A stretch of 64,000 nucleotides of DNA from Clonostachys chloroleuca (GCA_037952775.1 JBANAY010000004.1:3844001-3908000); one strand, 5' to 3'. Shown: positions 29,711 through 40,630, numbered from the stretch's first letter. The notes: a model not told the origin generated them from the sequence alone. A program made the numbers and translations.

Positions 29711-30496
29711 TTTGAGGGATGGGGAAAAAAAAAAAGGAAAGCTAGGTATAGTAGAGTAGGATATAAGGTATAAGGTATGGAATATAATGATGAGTTTGGG
29801 TAATTTCGAAATTAGTTGGAGGGGAGGAGGGGTTACCAGAGTTTTTATACTTGGGGAGGGCCTATGAGTTGGCCCCCTATGTAACTAAAATAAGTAGCCT
29901 ACCTTAGGTGCATGCCCTTAGTCGTTACTTATCTAATCCTCATATGAGATATAAAATTAGCCCCAGGATTAGTTGAGCTAGATTGTATATTTTAATTGTA
30001 TATAATGGGTAGATTCAACTCAAGAAAGTGACTTCTTATTATAGAGAACAGTCATGGAAAAAATTTGCCTTGTTTTCTACTCAATGCGCTCCCCTAGATA
30101 ACTTCGCCACATAAGGGGCTAGCTCGTAGACCCTCCTGGGTATATGTGATTCAGGTGCGATTGCACTGAACAATACATTTCAACCTGGGTTTGAGCAGGA
30201 CATGTAGTCTCCTAGGCAGTTTCCCAACAAGCCAACCGATTTTCCTAACCCATAGGTGACTTAGACCAGCCCACCCTTGCTCTCAAGAGAGGACTTTGAG
30301 CTTGCCCGTCGGTCAGAGATATGGGCTATTGCACAGCTTCTGGTTGATCTTACACGCCAAATATGATAGTGCACCTTATCCTTAGGAAGCATGCTGGACT
30401 AATGAAAGCTTATGTTATGACCCAAGTTCATCCGGTCAAGAATACATAAGCATATAGCTATAAACGTAGCACCATCTTGAATGCTGCCTGCATCTC
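29711..30496. other. intergenic, 786 bp
   Basis: AT-rich, with no open frame of note and no recognisable RNA. Its left edge is the upstream region of the small minus-strand gene and its right edge the 3' side of the next minus-strand gene. Confidence 0.5.
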
Positions 30497-31020
30497 TCAC
30501 AAGTCGACACATCTTCGAATCGTTATCAGCAATGCCACATAGCGGCCACCGGGCACACTCACCTGATATGAATCCATTGGAGGAATAATAAGAATGCTAT
30601 GAGTCGGCATATGGGTGACAGCTGCCGTAGGCAAGCTGCCGAAGACCGGAAGAAGGTGCGAGGTGAAGAAGGCCATGTCATTGAGCTTGGAAAGCTTTTT
30701 CCGTCCTTTATTCTTTGCGATATAGACCCCCACGATTTCGCGCCATTGTTCAAGACACGCAAGGGGCTGCCATTGACACCATCTGTGGGATAACGAGCGA
30801 CTCAGCTTAGTGATGGTCCATTGTAAAGTGAAGGAGGCGGCCGGATCTTGGATAGCCGCGTCAAGCCACCCCTCAAGCACGTTGCTAGCCTGAGCGACAG
30901 CCCGGTCCAGGCGAATACGGCGTTTGTTATCTCGAGCCTTCTCATCCCGTAGAAATGTGACTGTAATCCCACCGCCGCCTGACAGAATACGGGGGCCTCC
31001 GTGGTGCAATTCGTGTTACT
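30497..31020 (-). pseudogene. gene with one-base frameshift near its start
   Basis: ATG 31020 opens 'MSNTNCTTEAP' about 50 bp after a TATATAAGG box (R1 copy B). At a C5 run (GGAGGCCCCCGT, ~30988..31000) the coding character moves to another frame, which then runs 160 codons ('GGGGITVTFLRDEKARDNKR', 'NVLEGWLDAAIQDPAASF', 'HSILIIPPMDSYQVSVPGG'). One additional C would join the two exactly. So this is an intact gene with a homopolymer miscall or a very young pseudogene. No recognised family; an Arg-rich helix after the Gly run is the most distinctive feature. Confidence 0.5.
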
Positions 31021-31031
31021 CATGGTGTTGA

Positions 31032-31323
31032 GTGAAAGAGGAAACAAAATCGATTGACCGACCGACAGTGCAGGGCCTTATATAGGCCCCCGAAACCTTG
31101 TGCAGCAACCCAACCGCTCCATCACCGCCTAGTCCGGACAGTGGCTGCATGAGCTATGCATGCATGAGTTGCCACCTCGCCTGAGAGAGTGCAGGGTCTG
31201 CTTTACCGCCTGAGGCTTGCTTTCTTTCTCATAACACACGCCCCAACGGGCTCGATAGAGCTTCGGAAAAGTTCCCACTAGATACAGCCTAAAAAAGCGC
31301 ACATGCGAGGTCGAGAGTCAGAT
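31032..31323. repeat. repeat R1 copy B: promoter/leader of the adjacent gene
   Basis: About 290 bp matching 23669..23930. It ends 11 bp before the ATG of the minus-strand gene at 31020 and contains the TATATA element at about 31079..31084. It carries extra segments absent from copy A, for example AACCTTGTGCAGCAACCCAA. Confidence 0.8.
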
Positions 31324-31527
31324 AGCGAGAGCTCGTCTACGCTCTCAAATCCTCCAGAAGTTCCTTCCCATGACCCCAACTATCATCCGTCAGGCCTTTA
31401 TCCACTTCGACTTCGACAAGCATCGTCTCTTCACAAATAATCCTCCATTTTCGTCTCAGCCGTAGCCGATATCCCCGGTAGACCTCCACCACTTTACTCA
31501 TTAAATGACGACGCGCCCGGGCTCCTT

Positions 31528-33026
31528 TTATATTACCAAGAATTCGTTGAGCAGCTGCATGACAGTGTCCGAGACGCTCGAGTAAGGATGCCCTTCGTAA
31601 CAGCGCGCCTCGCGGAATCTTAACTGGGCGTCCATGAAAATGCTTGAGGAACGTAAATCCCAGTCACAGGCAGCCTTTGCACCCTGCGTGGTAGTCTCGA
31701 GGAGTGTCTCGTAGTATAAATGGGCTGGCAACATAGCCTCGACGTCTACCCCTCGGTACTCGAGGGTGTGGTCGAGGTCCGCTGGCAAGCTTGATAAAGC
31801 CTCGGCGAATCCCCAAGTGGCACATACATGTGCATCCCTTGAAGCCAATCTAGCATCTGCCTTGTGACTTTTATGTGCTGTTGCCGCAAGAGAAGATCCA
31901 TTACCTCCCCACTCCAAAATGAACCAATCGTCAGGGGTTTGGCAAAGTCAAGCTGAAAGAGATCGCCAAGAATTGCCATGTTGTCGTTGGTTGACAGCTT
32001 CGTGTTGAACGCATGCTGTAGGTCATCGGTTGCTCCACCAGCGAACTCACACAACCCCCGGAGCAGTGACACTTGGTGCATCTCTGCCTTTGGGTCCTCG
32101 CCGGCTCTACCGTCTTAATCGTGTACAATTGTTGGAAGAGCTTGTGCCATGTATCCGGCTTCCTCTCGATCGAGGCTGTCGCTGAAAGATTACTCAAGTT
32201 ACCCCCGATGTGCAGGCAAAGGAACTGAACCGACACCAAGAACCGATGCCAGGATTCTGCATCCAATTCCTATCATAGGTTAGTCATCCACTCGAACTAT
32301 CAACACAGGAGACTCACAAGTATATCAGTAATTAGAATTGCCCAGTGGATGGCTGTTTGCATCCCCTCGTCCAGCGTGGTTCGCTGGTACAGCCGACCCA
32401 AGCCTCTGCCGCACCGTGAGTTAATGCCCCTCCCCGCATTCCGGATGAATTGCCGTCGATACTTCTGCCTCGCTTCACGTATGCCATAGGTTACAGAATC
32501 TGCAGTGCTGAATTCATCTCCGTGATACTCGACATCGGCCTCAGGCACAAGCTTGAGTCTGACTCCATATTTGCGAATATGTTGGATGCAGGAGTCAGCA
32601 AGCGCTACCACGAATAACTTATCATCTGGTGTCTTTCGAACAACATGGATGAGAGGCAAGTGCTTAATCCGTGTCCAACTAGACCCCTCCCATTGGTTAG
32701 CCGGGACAAGGTAGCACTGCCATTCCTCTTTGTCTGGTGACATTGCTAGCATATCATCAACGTCCCAATGTATTCGCTCGACCGTCTAATATGCATTAGC
32801 AAAAGCATGTAACATTGTTATAGGCTTCTTACTTGGTTGATCAATTTCTCACAAAAGATTTGACCAGCTTGGGGGGGTCATCGACTGACGATGCCTCTAA
32901 ATCTGGAGATGGTGGCGGCGGGACGGGAGCAGTGGAAGACTCAGGATCATTTTCCATTACGGGGGAGGGCCGCCGTCTCAGTCTGCCGAACGTTTCCCTA
33001 TAGAGGGACAGGTGAACAGTCATCAT
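31528..33026 (-). pseudogene. multi-frameshift gene of unknown family
   Basis: Coding text runs through several frames in one order: ATG 33026 to ~32877 (Pro-rich head 'STAPVPPPPSPDLEASS'), a shift at the C7/G7 run 32871..32877 into 'AGQIFCEKLINQ', an intron with donor GTAAGA and acceptor TAG near 32785, 'TVERIHWDVDDMLAMSPDK' and on to 'AIHWAILITDIL', a good 48-bp intron 32317..32270, 'ELDAESWHRFLVSVQFLCLH', a shift near 32110, 'DPKAEMHQVSLLRG', another near 31840, then 'WGFAEALSSLPADLDHTLEY' to the stop at 31528. At least three single-base shifts but no internal stops in the coding frames. The family is not recognised. Confidence 0.5.
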
Positions 33027-33382
33027 ATGATGAATAAGTCGAAGATGGTGGTGGTTGGGAGACCGTTAAACAATGTGCCTACGCTAGGGTATTGCAGGAA
33101 GGCAGACAAGGCAACCAGGTGCAGCCACAAAGTGCAAGCCTTGGGGCGGGCTACGTAAATATTTGTACCTGCCTGTGGACCCTTACACCCCAACTTGGTT
33201 GGTGAAAGGACTGTAGGTCATATGAGTACATCCGTCATGCATACGGGGACACTAGGGACCACGGATCGATGGCTCGAGGGATATACAAACGCCCGTTCCA
33301 GTTCTTACACTAATCCGTCTCCTTGACCTCCTAGGAGGTACACCGGGGGGGTCTGCAGATGCAGCGTCCAGTCCTGCCTGTG

Positions 33383-33440
33383 AAGGTTCAGACCCCTGCG
33401 GCACTTTCTACGTAGAAAGTGCCGCAGGGGTCTGAACCTT
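33383..33440. repeat. perfect 58-bp palindrome (D2 copy 1, P1)
   Basis: Every base pairs with its mirror position around the centre 33411/33412 (TACGTA core, flanked by CTTTC/GAAAG and by GACCCCTGCGG/CCGCAGGGGTC). No spacer, so it can form a cruciform or a very stable RNA hairpin. It lies ~160-220 bp before the shared ATG. Confidence 0.95.
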
Positions 33441-33470
33441 TGTGGGTCTGACTCCATTTTCTATATTGCT

Positions 33471-33516
33471 CAGACCCCTGCAGCACTTTCTACGTAGAAA
33501 GTGCTGCAGGGGTCTG
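33471..33516. repeat. perfect 46-bp palindrome (D2 copy 1, P2)
   Basis: Same core and flanks as P1 but with an A:T pair replacing one G:C pair on each arm (GCAGCAC / GTGCTGC), so base pairing is kept. It starts 30 bp after P1 ends. Confidence 0.95.
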
Positions 33517-33994
33517 GATCATTCATGGATCTGCCAATATTTCTGAGCGCCCGCCGCTCCTGTTCCCGTTGCCAGAATCTAGTTCGCTATCGTGGGTCAT
33601 GATGACAGTCTCTCACGCTAATCCAGATCCCTCGACGGGTTCACTACGGCTGATTGTTTCGAATACAGTCTACAGTGAGAGATCTTGGTATTTGAATTTC
33701 AGAGTTAGATACGCGAAATATGGTTTTGTCTGGTGGTGTGGTGCTTGTCTCATCAGCTCATCATCCATGAGGAGGGAAGCCTCGTGATATGGAGAGTAAT
33801 CCGGAAAACTAAGCCACCATATTGCAGTTTTCTGTCTCCTACCTCTGATTTGGTGTAAGACGTCCTGTCGTGAGAAGCTTAGTAGCATGGTGGAGACTAC
33901 ACCTCATGAAGTTCCCAGCCTAGTACTACGTTTTGGTCCGATGATTTTAGCGGGGGGCTAGGGAAAAGAAAAGATAGCTGGTTTGAGATAAGAT

Positions 33995-35240
33995 CTACTT
34001 CGTCTCGAAATGATGCAGAGCTCTGCCGTAGAGTCCCATTTTTCCCTCCGAAAACAAATGGATAATACCAGCTAGGTCTTGAGCTTCATTGTTTCCAAGC
34101 ATATCAGATAACCTGTGGTCGACCCCAGCGTGTTCCTCTGCTTCTCGAACCAACCGCGCATATTCCCTCTCATCCACCCATCTGCCAGCCTCATCTGCGT
34201 CCTTTGGCTGACCTCCATCGTACTGGTCTGGGGGTTGAGGAAGCGGGGTACCTTCCTAATAAAAAGCGGACAGTCTATCAACTCCCAAGGAACAGTATAA
34301 GCGTCTTCCCAGTCGATGACTCCTAGTAAATCAAATTCTTTGGTAACAGCAATATTGTTATCGGACAAGTCTGGATGTCGAATAGGGAATGGCCCTTCCC
34401 GTAAAAAATGCTTCCCACTGGTAGCCAGTGCAGCAAGTTGGTTTGGAAAGTCCATGATCCCTTTTAGAACCTCATCAATCCAGTTATTAGGCACAAGTTT
34501 TCTAATGTATTCCTCTTGGTAGGGAAACTTAATGTTGGCGGCCCAAGCTTGGATAAAAGATGCTGCATCATCGAACGGTCCACCAATATTAGGAATAGGT
34601 CCAACCGTGAAACTGCCATCCTTTTCACGTACAACACTGCCAATTTTGGGAAGGCGAGCTGATGCGATCTGAACCTATATGAAAATTAGGCACACACGAC
34701 CTAATCATAAATTTCAAAATTTGAACTTACATGAGCAACCGCCATTGAGCGGTGAAGAGCCTGTTTGAAATGGCGTGGAATTATTCCTCCATCTGTGTGG
34801 TAGCGACAAGCTTCATCCATCGCCGTATTCCCGGGCAAAAATTCAAGCATCATGAATGCAGTTCCGGTCGGATTTTCATCGTTCAGGCAAAATGTAAAGA
34901 CTTGGGGTGTTGAAGACTTAGCGCAGGTCTGAAGTAAGGACATGGTATCAATCTCTCTCCGGAGTTTTTGAGATGTCAGCTGAGTCGACCCTTTGAGTGG
35001 GATACGAACTACCCAGAATGTGCCATCCTCAAAGTGGATCAACCGGGCCAGGCTATTTCCGCCATGTGAATAGTGTGGGAGAGCCTTGCACAGCTGCCCA
35101 TTATTAGCTCGAGAGGCCATTTCACATATGGCCGCCCAATTTGTCTGCTCAAAACATTTAGTCACTGTTGCTTTTAGCGCGTCGTCGCCTTTTATCTTCC
35201 AGTTCAGGGGCAAGGAAATGTGTCGCTGTTCGGAAAGCAT
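33995..35240 (-). CDS. aminoglycoside-phosphotransferase-like kinase with a late frameshift
   Basis: Exon 1 35240..34731 and exon 2 from 34674 join at a 56-bp intron (GTAAGT...TAG, phase 0). The N-lobe has 'GGNSLARLIHFEDGTFWVVR'; the C-lobe has the catalytic 'HPDLSDNNI' and metal-binding 'GVIDWED', both complete. These define the APH/choline-kinase-like fold common in fungal genomes; the fungal members rarely act on antibiotics. The frame then ends early ('LADGWMRGNMRGW', to 34072), whereas the family C-terminus continues one base away ('VDEREYARLVREAEEHAG' ... 'GKMGLYGRALHHFETK', stop 33995). A single missing T near 34178..34184 explains this. It lies between the two D2 copies. Confidence 0.7.
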
Positions 35241-35869
35241 GGCGAATGTGTTTTCAAAGATTAAAGGAGGGAGAGAGCAATTTTTGTTTGCAATTGTGAG
35301 ATGGTAGGTATCATGCCAAATTTAAATAATTTAGTGCTATGTGACCCCACTTTCAAGTGACACGTCCCTGATTGGTTCGAAGCCTATTAAGCCATGCGCA
35401 GGAAAAGAGCCAAGCGAGGGGCAACAGGAGAGGGCTGGACGGCATGCGGCTGAGACACTCCATCGACCGCATCATCAGATGGCCGCTCCCAACCGCATTT
35501 TGGGCATGCCGACCCCTTTGTAATGCCGGTTCCATCACAACTAAAGGCCCTGCAATTTGTAGAGATGCTTGTGGACACTGAGTCCGTCACAGGCATTGTT
35601 GTTCTGTTTCCGAGCCTGGCAAGGTTAACTCGAGATCATGGCGAGAAGGTACTATAAAGACTCACATTGCGAGGCAGGTGGATAAATGAACAGTTTCAAT
35701 CTTTGTGATGTAAATCTTTGTGTTGCAGCAATGGTCTAATATTCCTAGGGCCTAGGGGGGAAACGTACGCTTTTATACTTGAAACATACAGCGCACGTCT
35801 GACAAAGGAAATTGCAGTGAGCATGCCACTAACAGTTCATGTGGCATCCCATATGAAATCTGGCTCCAT
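35241..35869. other. intergenic, 629 bp
   Basis: Promoter side of the phosphotransferase-like gene and left flank of D2 copy 2. Short frames on both strands have no supporting features. Confidence 0.5.
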
Positions 35870-36007
35870 ACATAGGGACCACGGATCGATGGCTCGAGGG
35901 ATGTACAAATGCCCGTCCCGTCCCGGTTCTTACACTTATCCGCCTCCTTGTCCTCCCAGGATGCACACCGGGGGGTCTGCACATGCAGCGATCCGGTCCT
36001 GCCTGTG

Positions 36008-36065
36008 AAGGTTCAGACCCCTGCGGCACTTTCTACGTAGAAAGTGCCGCAGGGGTCTGAACCTT
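36008..36065. repeat. perfect 58-bp palindrome (D2 copy 2, P1)
   Basis: Identical to the palindrome at 33383..33440, centred on 36036/36037. Confidence 0.95.
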
Positions 36066-36095
36066 TGTGGGTCTGACTCCATTTGCTATGTTGCT

Positions 36096-36141
36096 CAGAC
36101 CCCTGCAGCACTTTCTACGTAGAAAGTGCCGCAGGGGTCTG
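36096..36141. repeat. 46-bp palindrome with one mismatch (D2 copy 2, P2)
   Basis: Same as 33471..33516 but the right arm carries C (36130) opposite A (36107), so one pair is broken. The left arm matches P2 of copy 1, the right arm matches P1: an intermediate state between the G:C and A:T versions. Confidence 0.9.
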
Positions 36142-36226
36142 GATCATTCATGGATCTGCCAATATTTCTGAGCGCCCGCCGCTCCTGTTCCCGTTGCCAG
36201 AATCTAGTTCGCTATCGTGGGTCACG

Positions 36227-38654
36227 ATGACAGTCTCTCACACCAATCCAGATCCCTCGACGGGTTCACTACGGCTTATTGTTTCGAATAGAGTCCACAG
36301 TGAGGCTATAGATATATCTTTTACAATTTTCAATCTGACCGAGTCTGGCGGTCAGTATCGCCAATACCACATTGGCAGCTCGCCCTGCTGCTCTTCTGGC
36401 CTTGATATGATTATAATCAAGCAAGGCCTAAAGCAAGCGTGCGACGAGGAATTTGAAGCTGGGTATTGGGTTTTCGGCAAGCGCGTGCAAACTATTCACC
36501 ACAAAATTTACCCACGCTAATGCTGTTATAGGCAAGAACGCGGCTCTCCAGCAAAACCGAATGATTGTTCATGTGCCGACTGGAATGGCGAGGGCAGATG
36601 GCAAAACCAAACTAATGTTCCAAAACGCATAACGATTGAGCAACAACAGCCCATCAAGGCTAAAACGCGCAACCGAGGCTCTAGGAGTCGGGCAAAACGG
36701 AGGCGTATCGCGAGCAATACCGAACACAATAGCGAGAGCGAGAGCGACGAGAGCTCAAGAAGTCGGGCCAACTCAGAGGCTAGAAGCGAGAGTGAGACCA
36801 ACGAAGGAGACGGCGAGAGCAATTCTACAGCGACACATAATGAGGTCCCAGTTCCCAGCCCATTTGGTTCTTTTGTCGAGCTATTCGTCAAGAAAGTCAA
36901 TGCTGGCTTGGATAGGCTGGCGGAGCAACAGTACGTAAAAACAAGACAGAGCGCGATGATTGGCACTCAACTCGTTAAACATCTGGAGAAATTGAAGGAT
37001 GATACAGTAAAGGACGATCATGGTTTGGAGCTTGAGTCCATTCTTCACACTTTTCAAGCGCAAGAGACGTCGACGATATGGCTGGCCGAGCTTTATCATC
37101 GTTATGTCTCATTTAGACGACGTCAAATTAATCCAGCGCATTCCGAAACAGGTTACGGCGATCGCGAACGAGTTCTCAGAAGGCAAGAGATTTTTTGTAA
37201 GCTTTTGAGCTTGGTAGTTGATGGTCTTGAGCCGAAATGGGGAGTGTGTGCCAGTTTGGTATATAACGCGCTCGAAGGTACGGAGGCAATGTTACTCTAT
37301 CCTCAAGGTACTAACGGTCGCAGAAACGAAATTCAAAGCATCAGGAGTATACAACTCCATGAAGAGAGGTGGCCATGTTCATGCTGCGGACCTAATAGTG
37401 AAAGCCTTACTGGGTAGAAAGAAGATTCTTATCCCTAAAGATACACCTGTACTAAACCCAGCATTCTTCATAATATGTGTTATGGATATTCCGTGAGTCA
37501 ATTTATAAATAAACACTCATAGGTGATTAACTAACAACGCCTAGACCTGAAAAGGCTTTCGCAGATATTAAGACCGCCCGTCTTGGACGATACGATATCC
37601 TGAAAGAACTACGGAAGCGCCGGGCAGATTTGAGTGAGCTCGGCCTAGAGTGTGGAAAAATACCGTTGTCCGCACTCTTGGAACGTCAGTCCGAATTGAA
37701 ACCAAGCATGTCAGAGAACAACTGTGTTACAATTTGTTTGTTAGTTTATGTCAACAGGCACCGTGTGCACCATAATTCTGACCAATGAACAGCGATGAAA
37801 CCTCCAGTCCAGAGCAGGGTCAGATTCGCTCCATCAACCACACGGCGGGCAGCCTAAACCAGGCAAGGGAAGAAAGTCCAGTTTTTGCGTCAACCGGCGC
37901 CAACACCAGGAGTTGTCTTGAGGCACAATTCACTTCGGTCGAGGCGGAGATTTCGTCGTATAACAACCAAATCCCTCAATTCAATGCCACCCCGGCTACC
38001 AACTACGGGCTCACAAACCAAAGAGCAGACGAGGTTAGTCCTGGGAGAGACCCAGGTTCACCACATGATCAGCTTAGCCCGCTATTTACTCCATCGAGTT
38101 TCGCTGGTACCAACGCCGATGCCGAAAGGGGGCCAGAGGCGCCTTCGAGACTTCCGTCCGACGAGATGAGTGTACAAAACGCAATCGAGCATTCCTCCCC
38201 TACCCACTCAGACTTTCAAGGCATAAGGACAAACTTCGATGACTCCACAACGGTGGTTACCTCGAATTGCCCTGATGCGGTGGACAGCCATAAGCAGCGG
38301 AGAGTGTTGCCCCCTATTGAGCAGTTACTTCACATCGCGGACAATCAGAGTCAAGAACTACCTAGTCTGCTTTTCTCTGAGCCACGCGTTGAAAATGTAT
38401 TTGAGAATGAAATGCTAGGTGTCCCCACCGAGCATTCTAGCGCACCATGCTTGCCGGGCAGTGTTCCTGTGGTACCTACAGCAGCGCCAGTGCTGAATTC
38501 TAGTGAAAGCCTTGAAGTAGTTGGAGCGACCAGTCCTGGTGATGTATCTCTCTTGTTGACTGATATGTGCACTGTCACTCAGGGGGGTGAATTTATTTGG
38601 GACATGTCGGACCCAAGACTATGCGATGGTGAACTTCCGATAGATTTTTTTTGA
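36227..38654 (+). CDS. five-exon basic/acidic protein, possible nuclear regulator
   Basis: Exons 36227..36462, 36532..37253, 37324..37492, 37545..37739 and 37793..38654 sum to 2,184 bp, an exact 727-residue frame. Donors are GTATTG, GTTTGG, GTGAGT and GTTAGT; all have CTAAT/CTAAC/CTGAC branch sites. After an 80-residue head comes 'KPNDCSCADWNGEGRWQNQ', a very basic, Arg/Ser-rich region ('GSRSRAKRRRIASNTE'), then a helical core ('FVELFVKKVNAGLDRLAEQQ', 'GVYNSMKRGGHVHAADLIVK', 'GRYDILKELRKRRADLSELG') and a disordered acidic tail ending 'GEFIWDMSDPRLCDGEL'. The basic region plus acidic aromatic tail resemble a transcription regulator, but no DNA-binding domain is recognised. Its promoter carries the D2 palindromes. 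Confidence 0.65.
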
Positions 38655-38660
38655 CACAAC

Positions 38661-39222
38661 TTAGGAAATGGATTCAACTGATATCATACTGAAGTAATAC
38701 CGAAACCTGTTCTCACCTTCCTCCGTATTGCCTTCTTTCGCCTCCTCAAATACCACCGTTGTCCCTCCCATAACTAGTAAACCCGAGCCGGTGTGCCAGT
38801 CTGATGTCTGTATATTACCCTCGGATCTGATTGAAATGCGAGTTGTGTTCGAGAGAAGAAATGCTAGCCCAATAGAGCCCAATTTCGTAAAGAAGCCACC
38901 ACGGTCTAATCCGTATACATACGGCCTATATGATTGGCCCTTACCAAGTTTCAGCTGTGCATCGGCTAAGATTTGTTTTATACAATCGGCCTTGATCTAA
39001 TCAGCCCAGGAGAAATGGTATGCCTTCTGTAGTACTTACCCTTTTTTGGGCAAACACTGTTGAAAACTTTGCGCATGATTCTGGGCAGCCATATTTATAT
39101 ATAGCTGCCTCTTCGTTGGTTTCTTTCGTCGGTGAAATACGTTTGATATCTTTCTGAAGCTCGCCAAATGGTCCCGCGGCCTCAGCAGGCAGGTCCAGGA
39201 ATACATATGAGGCATTTAACAT
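38661..39222 (-). CDS. hypothetical protein, two exons
   Basis: Exons 39222..39040 and 38996..38661 join at a 43-bp intron (GTAAGT...TAG, phase 0) and give 172 residues. The first exon has 'ASYVFLDLPAEAAGPFGELQ' and ends 'STVFAQKR'; the second continues 'IKADCIKQILADAQLKLGK' and 'YVYGLDRGGFFTKLG', with a C-terminal strand-rich part ('WHTGSGLLVMGGTTVVFEEA'). It looks like a compact alpha/beta domain. Three cysteines, no signal peptide. It converges tail-to-tail with the five-exon gene, only 6 bp away. Family unknown. Confidence 0.5.
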
Positions 39223-39884
39223 TGCGTAGTGGGTATGCAGGGAGAACAAACATGAGATATGTCCGGGTCAGAGCGAGGGGCATTCATGCGCATTTATAGT
39301 AAAACAAAACGATATTAGAGAAAGTAGCACCCAGTAAGCTGTGAAGCAGAGATGTGACGTGTTCTACCAGACGTGGTTCCGATAAACCGTGGTGCATCGG
39401 TCCAGGTAGGGGGAGAAAATCCACGTGGGCCGATTATGTAATGCACCGCCACACACAAATCGAAGGCTCGACCCGTAACGTCACTCCTCTTACTTTATGC
39501 TAGTCGAAGGCTCTAGGCTATTCGCAAGCGGGAGAGAGGGCCGTAAATATGCTGACACACGTGCCCGCGATAGCTGTGCGTGAACGGCGCCGTCCTTGTT
39601 GATCCCTCTTCGGAGAGTACTTGGCCAATCCTAAGTTTCGTAAGAAGGGGGGCTCGAAGTAACACAGCCGAATTGAACAGCTGCAGCTGGGGGATCAAAC
39701 ACTAAGTGAGAAGGCGATATTGAGTTGAAAAGATCACGGAGGCTGAGACCAGTTCTATCTCTGCTTTAAAATTATTTACCACAACATGGACTAAACGGTT
39801 TTTGAGATGAATCATTCTTCAATTTTGATTCTATGTCGACTATTGGAGGGGTGGTGTACGGGGGGAATGGGAAGAAATATCTAC
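39223..39884. other. intergenic, 662 bp
   Basis: Promoter side of the minus-strand gene ending at 39222 and 3' side of the next decayed gene. A 61-codon minus-strand frame (39513..39698) has no support. Confidence 0.5.
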
Positions 39885-40079
39885 TCAGTTCCTCTTGTAA
39901 TAATCATGTCTGAATTTGGCTTCTTTGTTCTGTGGTAATGGCTCAGAAACAGAAAACATATCAACTTCTCTTGGCTGGGTGATATTGTCCTCTGCAGGTT
40001 GTGGCTGCTGTGAAGGCTGCTATGGAGGATATGAAGGCGGCTGGGAAGGAGCCTCTTCTACGTTGGGTTGCTCAGGCAT
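39885..40079 (-). pseudogene. decayed copy of the Pro/Gln-rich gene at 42223..42938
   Basis: Starts 'MPEQPNVEEAPSQPPSYPP' and meets TAG at codon 20 (40022..40020), a probable CAG-to-TAG change, after which the same frame continues ('QPSQQPQPAEDNITQ', 'DMFSVSEPLPQNKEAK') to a TGA at 39887..39885. It parallels both ends of the longer gene at 42.2-42.9 kb but lacks its middle and introns. Confidence 0.65.
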
Positions 40080-40084
40080 ATTGA

Positions 40085-40620
40085 GTGAGGTGAGTCTAGA
40101 TATTGTTCGAAGCAAGAGTGACTATAACTATTTCGAACCACTCCTGTCTAGTAATACAACTTGAATCCAGCAGAGGTGTTAGCAGAGGAAAAAACGACAA
40201 GGCATCCAGTTACGAACCTAAACTTAACAGCTCCGGCCTTATCACTATTGATCAAGCAGTTGAGCTCTTTTTAGGGTCACCGAAGTGTACCGTGATCGTT
40301 GTACAGAGGGTACCCGTGAGAGCCAAGCTGAAACGGCACAATGGGACTGGGATTTCTTAACGCAGAATGTAGATAATTTGCGAGCAGGATGGTCAGTTGC
40401 GGTCTATTTCACTAACTTGGACACGTTCGGGCAGGCAAAAAGGGGACCATTGCTCTCTTTATATGTCAGGGGCGGGCTCATCTTCTATACTCCTATAAGC
40501 CACTTCTGCCCACGCATGGTGTGGTTGCAACCTCGTTTCTTCTAGCTCGGCCTGCATCTCGATATGGACTAAATAAAAATTGCCTCATCAGGGGTAGTGA
40601 TTCCACGAGCTTCTGACGTG
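40085..40620. repeat. segmental duplication D3, copy 1 (upstream part)
   Basis: The region upstream of the decayed Pro/Gln-rich gene aligns with 42945..43515, the region upstream of its longer copy. Landmarks: CACCGAAGTGTACCGTGATC against CACCTGGTTGTATCGTGATT, 'CTGAAACRGCACAATGGGA', and 'CATCAGGGGTAGTGATTCCA' against 'CGTCAGGGGTAGTGGTTCCA'. Confidence 0.75.
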
Positions 40621-40630
40621 TGTAACGAGC

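Larger units (their letters stand above)
33230..33683. repeat. segmental duplication D2, copy 1 (truncated gene start)
   Basis: Matches 35870..36304 nearly base for base: shared CACGGATCGATGGCTCGAGG, two long palindromes, and a shared coding start (MTVSHANPDPSTGSL...) beginning at 33600. Similarity stops after about 24 codons, so copy 1 carries the promoter and only the first part of the gene found complete at 36227. Confidence 0.85.
35870..36304. repeat. segmental duplication D2, copy 2 (attached to complete gene)
   Basis: Matches 33230..33683, including both palindromes, and runs into the start of the complete gene at 36227. Differences from copy 1 are mostly single transitions and small indels. 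Confidence 0.85.

Noticed and set aside
33383..33516. CRISPR-like array from the repeated palindromes
   Set aside because: Only two units per copy, no regular spacers, no cas genes, and the organism is a fungus.
33995..35240. Acquired bacterial antibiotic-resistance gene
   Set aside because: The phosphotransferase-like gene has a fungal intron and fungal-type family motifs; no sign of recent bacterial origin.
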